Source: a virus. Taken from it: a DNA stretch of 30,543 nucleotides. The notes beneath the pieces are model-generated. The model had not been told where the DNA came from. It saw only the letters and a program-made list of their open reading frames with translations, and made no database searches. A program made the position numbers and the translations under genes. Below, piece after piece: positions 23,937 to 28,698 of the stretch (its first letter is position 1; the number at the start of each line of letters is the position of its first letter). The stretch lies in IMG/VR virus record IMGVR_UViG_3300020470_000134, positions 1 through 30,543 of that record; one strand, 5' to 3'.

Positions 23937-24199
23937 TGCGTATTGTCCTCAACATATTTTTTCAGTTTACTTATTTTTTTAGTTAGGGAATCTTCAGACC
24001 AATCAAAACCCTTAACTGGATAACCGTCTATCGGCTCACAAAACATAGAATCTAAATAGTAACTTTCAACTTCGTCATATTCATCGTCAGAATTGTGAAT
24101 GAATAACCACTGATCTATTATTTTAAAATTTAACTTTGCGTCCTGATCTATATATATCCCTCGATTTCCAAACCAATTCCTCACTTGTTCTTCATTCAT
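23933..24199 (-). CDS. Hypothetical acidic protein, 88 aa
   Basis: ATG 24199 chosen: it carries the recurrent module GAGGAAAATACGCATG; the frame is open upstream to 24250 without RBS. Asp/Glu-rich middle (HNSDDEYDEVESYYLDSM) and a basic helical end. The acidity could mimic DNA, as in anti-restriction proteins, but no known family is seen. Confidence 0.6.
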   Translation of the reverse strand: MNEEQVRNWFGNRGIYIDQDAKLNFKIIDQWLFIHNSDDEYDEVESYYLDSMFCEPIDGYPVKGFDWSEDSLTKKISKLKKYVEDNTQ

Positions 24200-24437
24200 G
24201 CGTATTTTCCTCTTTAAGTATTTTTTCATGTTGTTGCCGTCCAGCTTCAATAGATTCTGAAATCATATCGTAAGCAACCTTTGAGGCCGGCGCTGACTCT
24301 AAAGCCATAAAAGTAGCGTACATAATCATAATTGAACTTAATTCAGCCGGTGATCCTACATCCTGTTGCTGATATTCTTCACTAAGCTTTATCAATCGTG
24401 ACCATACGAAATCCTGAATCTCTTGAGCTGATTTCAC
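24192..24437 (-). CDS. Hypothetical helical protein, 81 aa
   Basis: GTG 24437 with the recurrent module GAGGAAAAACGCAAGTG, overlapping the preceding stop (GTGA). All-helical with an Ala/Met-rich core (AELSSIMIMYATFMALESAPASKVAYDMI), possibly dimeric. No membrane segment is clear, and no family is recognised. Confidence 0.6.
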   Translation of the reverse strand: MKSAQEIQDFVWSRLIKLSEEYQQQDVGSPAELSSIMIMYATFMALESAPASKVAYDMISESIEAGRQQHEKILKEENTHE

Positions 24438-24859
24438 TTGCGTTTTTCCTCTAAATAAAAATTCATCTCAAAACCGCCGGTCTGCGGTACAGTTATCCAT
24501 ACCAGATCATTGCAAGCTTCGGTGATTAAATCGTCTGGATGAAAATTAAATTTCTCATGAATCAAATCTAGACTTTCTGCAGTAGGATGAGGTGAATCTG
24601 GATCTTTCTGCAAGATTTTGCTGGCGTTGACCTTCTCAACAAAGTCTAACCATCGCTGGTCCTTCTCTACCCAATCGGATAGTTCTCGCTGGTTGTTACC
24701 CATATTTACTGGATCAAGATTAGTATTTAAAAACATATGCATGTGCGTATTCCTCTGTAAGCCGGTGTAAGCCGGTGCCGGTGCAAAAGGCCGGTGCCGG
24801 TGATTATTGTTAATATATAATAGATAGTAATAATTATGTAGTTCAGCCGGTGTCCTCAC
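24434..24859 (-). CDS. Hypothetical protein with two possible starts
   Basis: GTG 24859 has a near-ideal AGGAGGTGA nine bases upstream, giving 141 aa. ATG 24742 has the recurrent module GAGGAATACGCAC, giving 102 aa. The extra 39 residues (HNYYYLLYINNNHRHRPFAP...) are partly encoded by the GCCGGT repeat array and look unlike a folded domain. The common part (ELSDWVEKDQRWLDFVEKV..., HPDDLITEACNDLVWITVPQ) is acidic and soluble. Two products may be made. No family recognised. Confidence 0.6.
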   Translation of the reverse strand: MRTPAELHNYYYLLYINNNHRHRPFAPAPAYTGLQRNTHMHMFLNTNLDPVNMGNNQRELSDWVEKDQRWLDFVEKVNASKILQKDPDSPHPTAESLDLIHEKFNFHPDDLITEACNDLVWITVPQTGGFEMNFYLEEKRK

Positions 24860-25120
24860 CGCTTGTCACCTCCTGCCGGTGTTATGCCGGTTTAAATTAC
24901 AAAATATCCAGAAAAAGTTTTTCTCCACAAATCTTTAGGGGGTCTATTTCTGAAAAATGGTATTCTACTTCGCTTCATTTGCATGTTGCGTAATCGAATG
25001 AGTCCGTCACTCCCATCGCCTCGAAATTGTCGATATAAAAATACTGTTCTATTCATTTTTATCTTTCTCTGTTAGGCCGGTTTTAAAATAATGGATTTGC
25101 CACTTAAGCCGGTCGCCGGT
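24761..25120 (+). repeat. GCCGGT repeat array
   Basis: Thirteen direct copies of GCCGGT lie between 24476 and 25120, five of them within 24761-24801, and three more at 25600-25640. Only one copy of the complement (25753) is seen in the stretch. The hexamers fall in several reading frames and in non-coding DNA, so a nucleotide-level function or local expansion is likely. Confidence 0.6.
24892..25056 (-). CDS. Small basic protein, 54 aa
   Basis: ATG 25056 overlaps the end of the previous small gene, with AGAGAAAG about 6 nt upstream. The sequence is Arg/Lys/Phe-rich (MNRTVFLYRQFRGDG, MKRSRIPFFRNRPPKDLWRK), basic enough to bind nucleic acid. It fills most of what otherwise looks like a 350-bp gap. 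Supported by the chain of overlaps with its neighbours; no family recognised. Confidence 0.45.
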   Translation of the reverse strand: MNRTVFLYRQFRGDGSDGLIRLRNMQMKRSRIPFFRNRPPKDLWRKTFSGYFVI

Positions 25121-25210
25121 GCTATTTCGCCTTATTAGATTTGCACGAGCCATCATTTGACTCGCGGATCCGTAGGACTTGATAGCACCATTGACAACTA
25201 AAACATACAT
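25049..25210 (-). CDS. Small basic protein, 53 aa
   Basis: ATG overlaps the stop of the Cys-rich gene in a TAATG arrangement, and its end overlaps the next small gene. MYVLVVNGAIKSYGSASQMMARANLIRRN is a beta-then-helix start; the end is charged (KTGLTEKDKNE). Internal GCCGGT copies fall in different reading frames. No family recognised. The evidence is positional. Confidence 0.5.
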   Translation of the reverse strand: MYVLVVNGAIKSYGSASQMMARANLIRRNSTGDRLKWQIHYFKTGLTEKDKNE

Positions 25211-25920
25211 TAGGCAGCATCACTTGCGATTAAATTCGCCTTTTTCTTTCGTGCTCCATGGGCTGGAAATAATACAATCGAATCTCTATCAGCGCGCTGG
25301 CATAACTGGCAATTTTTGCAATTGACGTTCTCTTTGTATGTTGCAGGACATGTAATCGCTTTTATGGGTTCGATTCCTTTTCCAAACATATGCACTTGCG
25401 TCTTAGTTGGATAATCTTCTGGAACTACTGCAGTAACCGGTAATTTAAATTTGGCCTTATAGAATAAAGCTTGTTTTAAATTGTTAGCCGATAAATTGAT
25501 AGTAAATCCGTTTTTATTCGCGGATCTGATAGCGCGTAAATTATTTTGCGCCTCGGCATGCTGCCAAACCGGTTTGTGGGTATACGTGAACCCTTTTAGG
25601 CCGGTGTTTGCTTTAACAAGCCGGTCCATCATAGGCCGGTCGATTTTAGACTTTGAGCCCGGTAAATCTCCAGCGACATTGTGTCGCCATAAAGTACCAG
25701 GATCTAGATTCTTGATTTTATCAAGTAGATCGTCGAAAGATCCTCCGCGTTCACCGGCATCGAGTCGATTCCAATTTAAACGAGTGAAATAGCCAGCTTC
25801 AGCGTAGCAACTATCGTCTAGAAAAGGACACTCTGGAGGGCATGATGCCCTAGCAGTGCTCGTAACTGGGATCCGTCCAGTTTTATCATTCTCTGATTTC
25901 TCTACGAATTGAAAATTCAT
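25210..25920 (-). CDS. Cys-rich CPxxCP...CYAExG phage protein, metal or FeS binding
   Basis: 236 aa. The N-terminal TSTARASCPPECPFLDDSCY then AEAGYF; the middle LWRHNVAGDLPG and KGFTYTHKPVW; the end ITCPATYKENVNCKNCQLCQ. I associate these blocks with a widespread phage family of unknown function (of the DUF7227 kind), with Cys clusters at both ends; the layout recalls DUF5131 'gp37/gp68' radical-SAM-like proteins. Three cysteines at 27, 31 and 38 could ligate an iron-sulfur cluster or zinc. A role in nucleotide or nucleic-acid modification is possible but unproven. The start has GGAGGTAAACGC upstream. Confidence 0.7.
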   Translation of the reverse strand: MNFQFVEKSENDKTGRIPVTSTARASCPPECPFLDDSCYAEAGYFTRLNWNRLDAGERGGSFDDLLDKIKNLDPGTLWRHNVAGDLPGSKSKIDRPMMDRLVKANTGLKGFTYTHKPVWQHAEAQNNLRAIRSANKNGFTINLSANNLKQALFYKAKFKLPVTAVVPEDYPTKTQVHMFGKGIEPIKAITCPATYKENVNCKNCQLCQRADRDSIVLFPAHGARKKKANLIASDAA

Positions 25921-25939
25921 ATTTTGCGTTTACCTCCGT

Positions 25940-25986
25940 TAATAGCCGAATTGCTATTAAATAGAGCGCCTCTCCAGGCGCTCTAT
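25940..25986 (-). promoter_or_regulatory. Double hairpin between accessory genes
   Basis: Perfect 10-bp stem ATAGAGCGCC/GGCGCTCTAT with loop TCTCCA (25961-25986), then TAATAGC-CGAATT-GCTATTA (25940-25959) abutting the Shine-Dalgarno of the next gene on the minus strand. Poor T-tract, so probably RNA processing, partial termination or mRNA protection. Confidence 0.65.
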
Positions 25987-25998
25987 ATGATAGCTACT

Positions 25999-26265
25999 CT
26001 AAAATGATGCTCTGATCTGATCGTAATTTTTAAACTCATCAGCTGAGATCTGAAGCAATCTGTTGAGAGTTTCATTGCGGATCTGTACAGCTCCCTCTGG
26101 AGTTGATCCATATACGCGCTGAATGGTGAATAATGCTTTCGTGATCTCTAGAGCTTGTTTATCTTTGAGGATCTCAGCCAATAACCAAACAGCGTCAGTA
26201 TGGTTATTACATTCAGTAAGATCTCGAATATCTCTTAAATGTTGACTAGGAAAATATCGCATCAT
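25999..26265 (-). CDS. Hypothetical protein, 88 aa
   Basis: Two adjacent ATGs (26265, 26262). The second is 6 nt from GGAGG and may be the real start (87 aa); the first overlaps the upstream stop. Helical, mixed charge (HTDAVWLLAEILKDKQALEITKALF). No family recognised. The gene is unusually dense in GATC sites. Confidence 0.6.
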   Translation of the reverse strand: MMRYFPSQHLRDIRDLTECNNHTDAVWLLAEILKDKQALEITKALFTIQRVYGSTPEGAVQIRNETLNRLLQISADEFKNYDQIRASF

Positions 26266-26504
26266 TTTCCTCCCTGGGCAGAATCAGATAACCAGGACCA
26301 GTTACCAGTTACTGATGAAAATAAAGCCTTCTGAAGATCTTCAGCGCTATTCTTGAAAGCTCTATTAATTTGATCAGCATAATGATGATCAGTCTTTAAA
26401 CTCTCATAAGCGAAATGATGGTATCCAGTTTCACCTGCAGAGATTGAAATATATACATCGTCTACTGGATGCATTACCACAAACCTTCTATCTGAAATAT
26501 TCAT
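26262..26504 (-). CDS. Hypothetical protein, 80 aa
   Basis: Start carries the recurrent module GAGGTAATACGCTATG preceded by a leader hairpin. Beta-rich start (RRFVVMHPVDDVYISISAGETGYHHFAY) then helical. No family recognised. Confidence 0.6.
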   Translation of the reverse strand: MNISDRRFVVMHPVDDVYISISAGETGYHHFAYESLKTDHHYADQINRAFKNSAEDLQKALFSSVTGNWSWLSDSAQGGK

Positions 26505-26528
26505 AGCGTATTACCTCGTGTAGTTATC

Positions 26529-26572
26529 GATATCTAATTGATATCACTCTAGGCGCTCTCACAAGCGCCTAG
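26529..26572 (-). promoter_or_regulatory. Double hairpin between accessory genes
   Basis: Perfect 9-bp stem CTAGGCGCT/AGCGCCTAG (26549-26572), then GATATC-TAATT-GATATC (26529-26545), then the start module. Same order and same AGCGCC/GGCGCT core as the element at 25940-25986. Confidence 0.65.
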
Positions 26573-26583
26573 ACTGCTACCAA

Positions 26584-26892
26584 CTAAATTATCCAATCGT
26601 CGCTATATTCTGACAGTATGATTGCAGCTGCAGATTGAGCGGCTTTAATGGGATCTATACAGTATTTATCAAAGACAATCTTTTCGGCTTCCTTCCTAGT
26701 GATTCGATGCAATATCATTCGAGCTTGTATCTTTTCTTCTAAACAATCCCAATCTGATAACTTAGCATCTTCATTTTTAAGCGCTGGACATCCTAACTTA
26801 GCGAATAACTTGCAGCGCTTCTCATAATCGTCGAATTCGTGTAGACAATCATGGTCCCAAGGTTCACCACAGTGTTTGCAATGTAGATCCAT
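26584..26892 (-). CDS. Zinc-ribbon phage protein, 102 aa
   Basis: Begins MDLHCKHCGEPWDHDCLHE, a CxxC plus His/Cys knuckle of a type seen in small phage proteins, with further cysteines (C27, C35, C50). The C-terminal half is helical (RKEAEKIVFDKY...). ATG overlaps the upstream stop (TAATG). Likely zinc-bound; function unknown. Confidence 0.65.
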   Translation of the reverse strand: MDLHCKHCGEPWDHDCLHEFDDYEKRCKLFAKLGCPALKNEDAKLSDWDCLEEKIQARMILHRITRKEAEKIVFDKYCIDPIKAAQSAAAIILSEYSDDWII

Positions 26893-27152
26893 TATTCAGC
26901 CCTCCAGGTAACAGATCCTGACGCCATGGGATCCCATTTGTAGTTGAAAGTATTATCAGAAGCCTGGAGCGCTTCTAAGACCTCAATAATGCTCATATCG
27001 TCAGTAAATGCCGTTGGTATCGTATCGGTCTCAAATAACTCTCGGATTGAATAGCCTTTATATTGTGCAAGCTTGATGTCGGGATTTTGATATTTTGCCA
27101 TCCAGGTACCATTCGAAAGGAATATAGTAACTACTGGTCTTCTTTTACTCAT
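26892..27152 (-). CDS. Hypothetical protein, first gene of accessory operon
   Basis: 86 aa. Start module GAGGTAATACGCAATG, 44 nt after the predicted transcription start. RRPVVTIFLSNGTWMAKYQNPDIKLA is beta-rich; the rest is acidic. No family recognised. As the first gene under an operator-controlled promoter it should be expressed early and silenced in lysogeny. Confidence 0.65.
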   Translation of the reverse strand: MSKRRPVVTIFLSNGTWMAKYQNPDIKLAQYKGYSIRELFETDTIPTAFTDDMSIIEVLEALQASDNTFNYKWDPMASGSVTWRAE

Positions 27153-27174
27153 TGCGTATTACCTCGTTTAATAT

Positions 27175-27196
27175 TGATTCACATTATTATGAATCA
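27175..27196 (-). promoter_or_regulatory. 5' leader hairpin of accessory operon mRNA
   Basis: TGATTC-ACATTATTAT-GAATCA lies where the predicted promoter should start transcription (near 27196), so the mRNA would begin with a stem-loop, a known stabilising arrangement. Confidence 0.5.
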
Positions 27197-27202
27197 TCGT
27201 TC

Positions 27203-27232
27203 CTTATAGCATATAACAAATAGTTATCTCAA
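27203..27232 (-). promoter_or_regulatory. Promoter and operator of accessory operon
   Basis: On the minus strand: -35 TTGAGA (27227-27232), 18-nt spacer, extended -10 TGC-TATAAG (27203-27208). The spacer holds ATAAC-AAATA-GTTAT (27213-27227), the best copy of the repressor operator. Binding there would block RNA polymerase. Confidence 0.7.
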
Positions 27233-27438
27233 ATGATTAGTCGGATAATGTTTTAATATCTTTAATAGGCACCTAAACGCGCTTATATATTAAACATCAG
27301 CGCTTAAAATTTCATGCGCTAAAATAATCAGTAATTAATTTTTCTGCAGATCTCAGCCTAATTGATCAATTATTGATCATTTAGATCTAATTATCCTCAT
27401 CAGCTCGTGTAAGTTATTGATTTATAACGATTCACTAA

Positions 27439-27462
27439 TTCCGGTAATTAATATTACCGGAA
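27439..27462. repeat. Perfect 24-bp inverted repeat
   Basis: TTCCGGTAAT-TAAT-ATTACCGGAA. No T-tract follows, so a protein-binding site or cruciform is more likely than a terminator. Confidence 0.7.
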
Positions 27463-27565
27463 ATAAGGATTTTAGATCTCAGACGGTCTCGCCGGAATAG
27501 CCCCCCACCCCCCTGAGTGTGTCATTATCGGTAACGGTAGCCTCACCCCCTCAAAAAAACGAAAT

Positions 27566-27581
27566 CGTTCCACGTGAAACC
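27566..27581. promoter_or_regulatory. parS-like ParB binding site
   Basis: CGTTCCACGTGAAACC matches the bacterial chromosomal centromere consensus TGTTNCACGTGAAACA at all positions but the first and last. The invariant core CACGTGAAAC is intact. No parA or parB gene is in the window, so host ParB would be the ligand. Confidence 0.7.
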
Positions 27582-27626
27582 AAATAGCTAATTTCATACG
27601 ACTTCTGGTAATATAATTTTATATGA

Positions 27627-27670
27627 CGGATTTAGATCGGATTTAGAACGGATTTAGAGCGGATGTATGG
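27627..27670 (+). repeat. 11-bp tandem repeats into the small-terminase start
   Basis: CGGATTTAGAT, CGGATTTAGAA, CGGATTTAGAG, then CGGATGTATGG, in register with no gaps; the last copy contains the ATG of the small terminase gene (27667). The 11-bp period places each copy on one DNA face. Candidate terminase or regulator binding site. Confidence 0.7.
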
Positions 27671-28047
27671 ATAAGTCTATTCGGGAATTAGTAGAAAAGC
27701 CCCCAAGGGTAAAGAAGCCTAAAGTTGATTCTGTTATTGCAAAAGCGCCAACAGGAAAAAGGCGTGGTAGACCTCCAGGTCAGTATGCTCAACAGTTAGC
27801 TTTGCAGGAATTGATGTACAACCATCCCGATAGGGAGAAGGTTGTACATGAAGTTTTCCGTGCTGCATTAGATGAAGAGCATAAGAATCAGGGTATTGCC
27901 TGGAAGCTTCTAATGGATCGTATGGCACCGATCTCAGGTTTTGAAAAGTTGAGAGGTACTAGTGCTATAGCAATCAATATAACGACTGTAGGCACTCCAG
28001 AGGTTACAGGAGAGATAATTGAAGGAGAGGACTTTGAAGAAGCTTAA
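27667..28047 (+). CDS. terS: Probable small terminase subunit
   Basis: 126 aa. Basic N-terminus with an AT-hook-like GKRRGRPPG (31-39), a helical middle (LALQELMYNHPDREKVVHEVFRAAL) and DEEHKNQGIAWKLLMDRMAPISGF, reminiscent of small DNA-binding terminase-linked proteins; the acidic tail EVTGEIIEGEDFEEA suits contact with the large subunit. It lies upstream of terL with only lysozyme and small genes between. No classical Shine-Dalgarno is seen because the 11-bp repeats occupy the leader. Assignment by position and composition. Confidence 0.6.
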   Translation: MDKSIRELVEKPPRVKKPKVDSVIAKAPTGKRRGRPPGQYAQQLALQELMYNHPDREKVVHEVFRAALDEEHKNQGIAWKLLMDRMAPISGFEKLRGTSAIAINITTVGTPEVTGEIIEGEDFEEA

Positions 28048-28459
28048 AGAGATGCTAGAAGCTCATGAAGGCAAGAAAAGCCATGTATATCAAGATGTTG
28101 GAGGTAAATGGCATATTGGCATTGGAAGGAATATAGATCCTTCTGGATTAGGTTTAGCTGATGATGAGATTGAATATTTATTGGATAACGACCTTGTAAG
28201 GGTAATGAAAGAATTAGCTGGTGCGTTTAGTTGGTTTTCTAATCTGGATGAAGTGAGATCTGATGCTTTGATAATGATCGCGTTCAACTTGGGGTTGACG
28301 CGATTACGCAAGTTTGAAAAAGCTTTAGCTGCGATGGAAGAGGGTAACTACGTTTTAGCAAGAATTGAATTTATGGATAGCTTGTGGAGTAAGCAAGTGG
28401 GTCATCGAGCTGAAGTTTTATCAACGATGATAGAGACAGGACAATATCCTGATGAATGA
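28034..28459 (+). CDS. T4-type lysozyme (GH24 endolysin)
   Basis: 141 aa from TTG 28034, with GGAGAGG about 5 nt upstream; it overlaps the end of the terminase gene. Active-site block AHEGKKSHVYQDVGGKWHIGIGR: Glu12 and Asp21 correspond to T4 E11 and D20, while the position of T4 Thr26 is His27. The rest has the T4-fold landmarks (ALIMIAFNLGLTRLRKFEKAL, SLWSKQVGHRAEVLSTMI). It cleaves peptidoglycan beta-1,4 bonds. No signal peptide, so it needs the holin. Its place between the two terminase genes, 6 kb or more from the holin, is unusual. Confidence 0.9.
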   Translation: MKKLKEMLEAHEGKKSHVYQDVGGKWHIGIGRNIDPSGLGLADDEIEYLLDNDLVRVMKELAGAFSWFSNLDEVRSDALIMIAFNLGLTRLRKFEKALAAMEEGNYVLARIEFMDSLWSKQVGHRAEVLSTMIETGQYPDE

Positions 28460-28646
28460 GATAGCTACTGGTCCTGTTTCAGCTGTTCCTTTGGTGACAA
28501 CACATGTTGATAGGACCAGGGAAATGGTAGAAGTTGAAAAGCCTGTCACTAAGGTAGTTGAGAAAGTGAAGGTGATTGACACCTATGATTTTCGAGGTGT
28601 GATTTCCACTAGGACTAATGAACATACGGTTAGTTGGTTGGTATGA
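28452..28646 (+). CDS. Hypothetical protein, 64 aa
   Basis: Overlaps the lysozyme stop by 8 nt. Val/Lys/Glu-rich (MVEVEKPVTKVVEKVKVIDTYD), probably beta-strand or extended, ending RTNEHTVSWLV. No family recognised. Confidence 0.5.
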   Translation: MNEIATGPVSAVPLVTTHVDRTREMVEVEKPVTKVVEKVKVIDTYDFRGVISTRTNEHTVSWLV

Positions 28647-28656
28647 GGAAAAAGTA

Positions 28657-28698
28657 ATGCCGAAGAAGAAAAGAGTTAAGAAGCCTAAACCTTACTAA
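28657..28698 (+). CDS. 13-codon basic leader peptide before terL
   Basis: MPKKKRVKKPKPY, with GAGGAAAAAGTA directly upstream and a stop that overlaps the terL start (TAATG). It is the only feature with a good Shine-Dalgarno before terL, which has none of its own, so its translation probably delivers ribosomes to terL. Whether the peptide itself acts is unknown. Confidence 0.5.
   Translation: MPKKKRVKKPKPY

Larger units (their letters stand above)
27233..27666. other. Non-coding regulatory / packaging-start region
   Basis: No plausible gene in about 430 bp. It holds three GCGCT(T/A)A repeats (27279, 27300, 27316), five GATC sites in 27352-27477, a GTTAT-N6-ATAAC dyad (27413-27428), a 24-bp palindrome, a C-rich strand-biased stretch (27500-27512, 27544-27550), a parS-like site, a -10 element TATAAT (27612-27617) without clear -35, and 11-bp repeats. 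As the region just before terminase it is also where a pac or cos site could lie. Confidence 0.6.

Noticed and set aside
24761-25120. CRISPR-like array from GCCGGT repeats
   Set aside because: Units are only 6-8 bp, spacing is irregular, and coding frames run through them.
26502-27165. TAATACG as the start of T7-type RNA polymerase promoters
   Set aside because: Only the first bases match, the rest of the promoter is absent, and the motif is fixed between Shine-Dalgarno and start codon. No phage RNA polymerase gene is seen.
28657-28698. PKKKRV as a functional nuclear localisation signal
   Set aside because: Short basic peptides match by chance and a bacterial phage has no nucleus to target in this setting.
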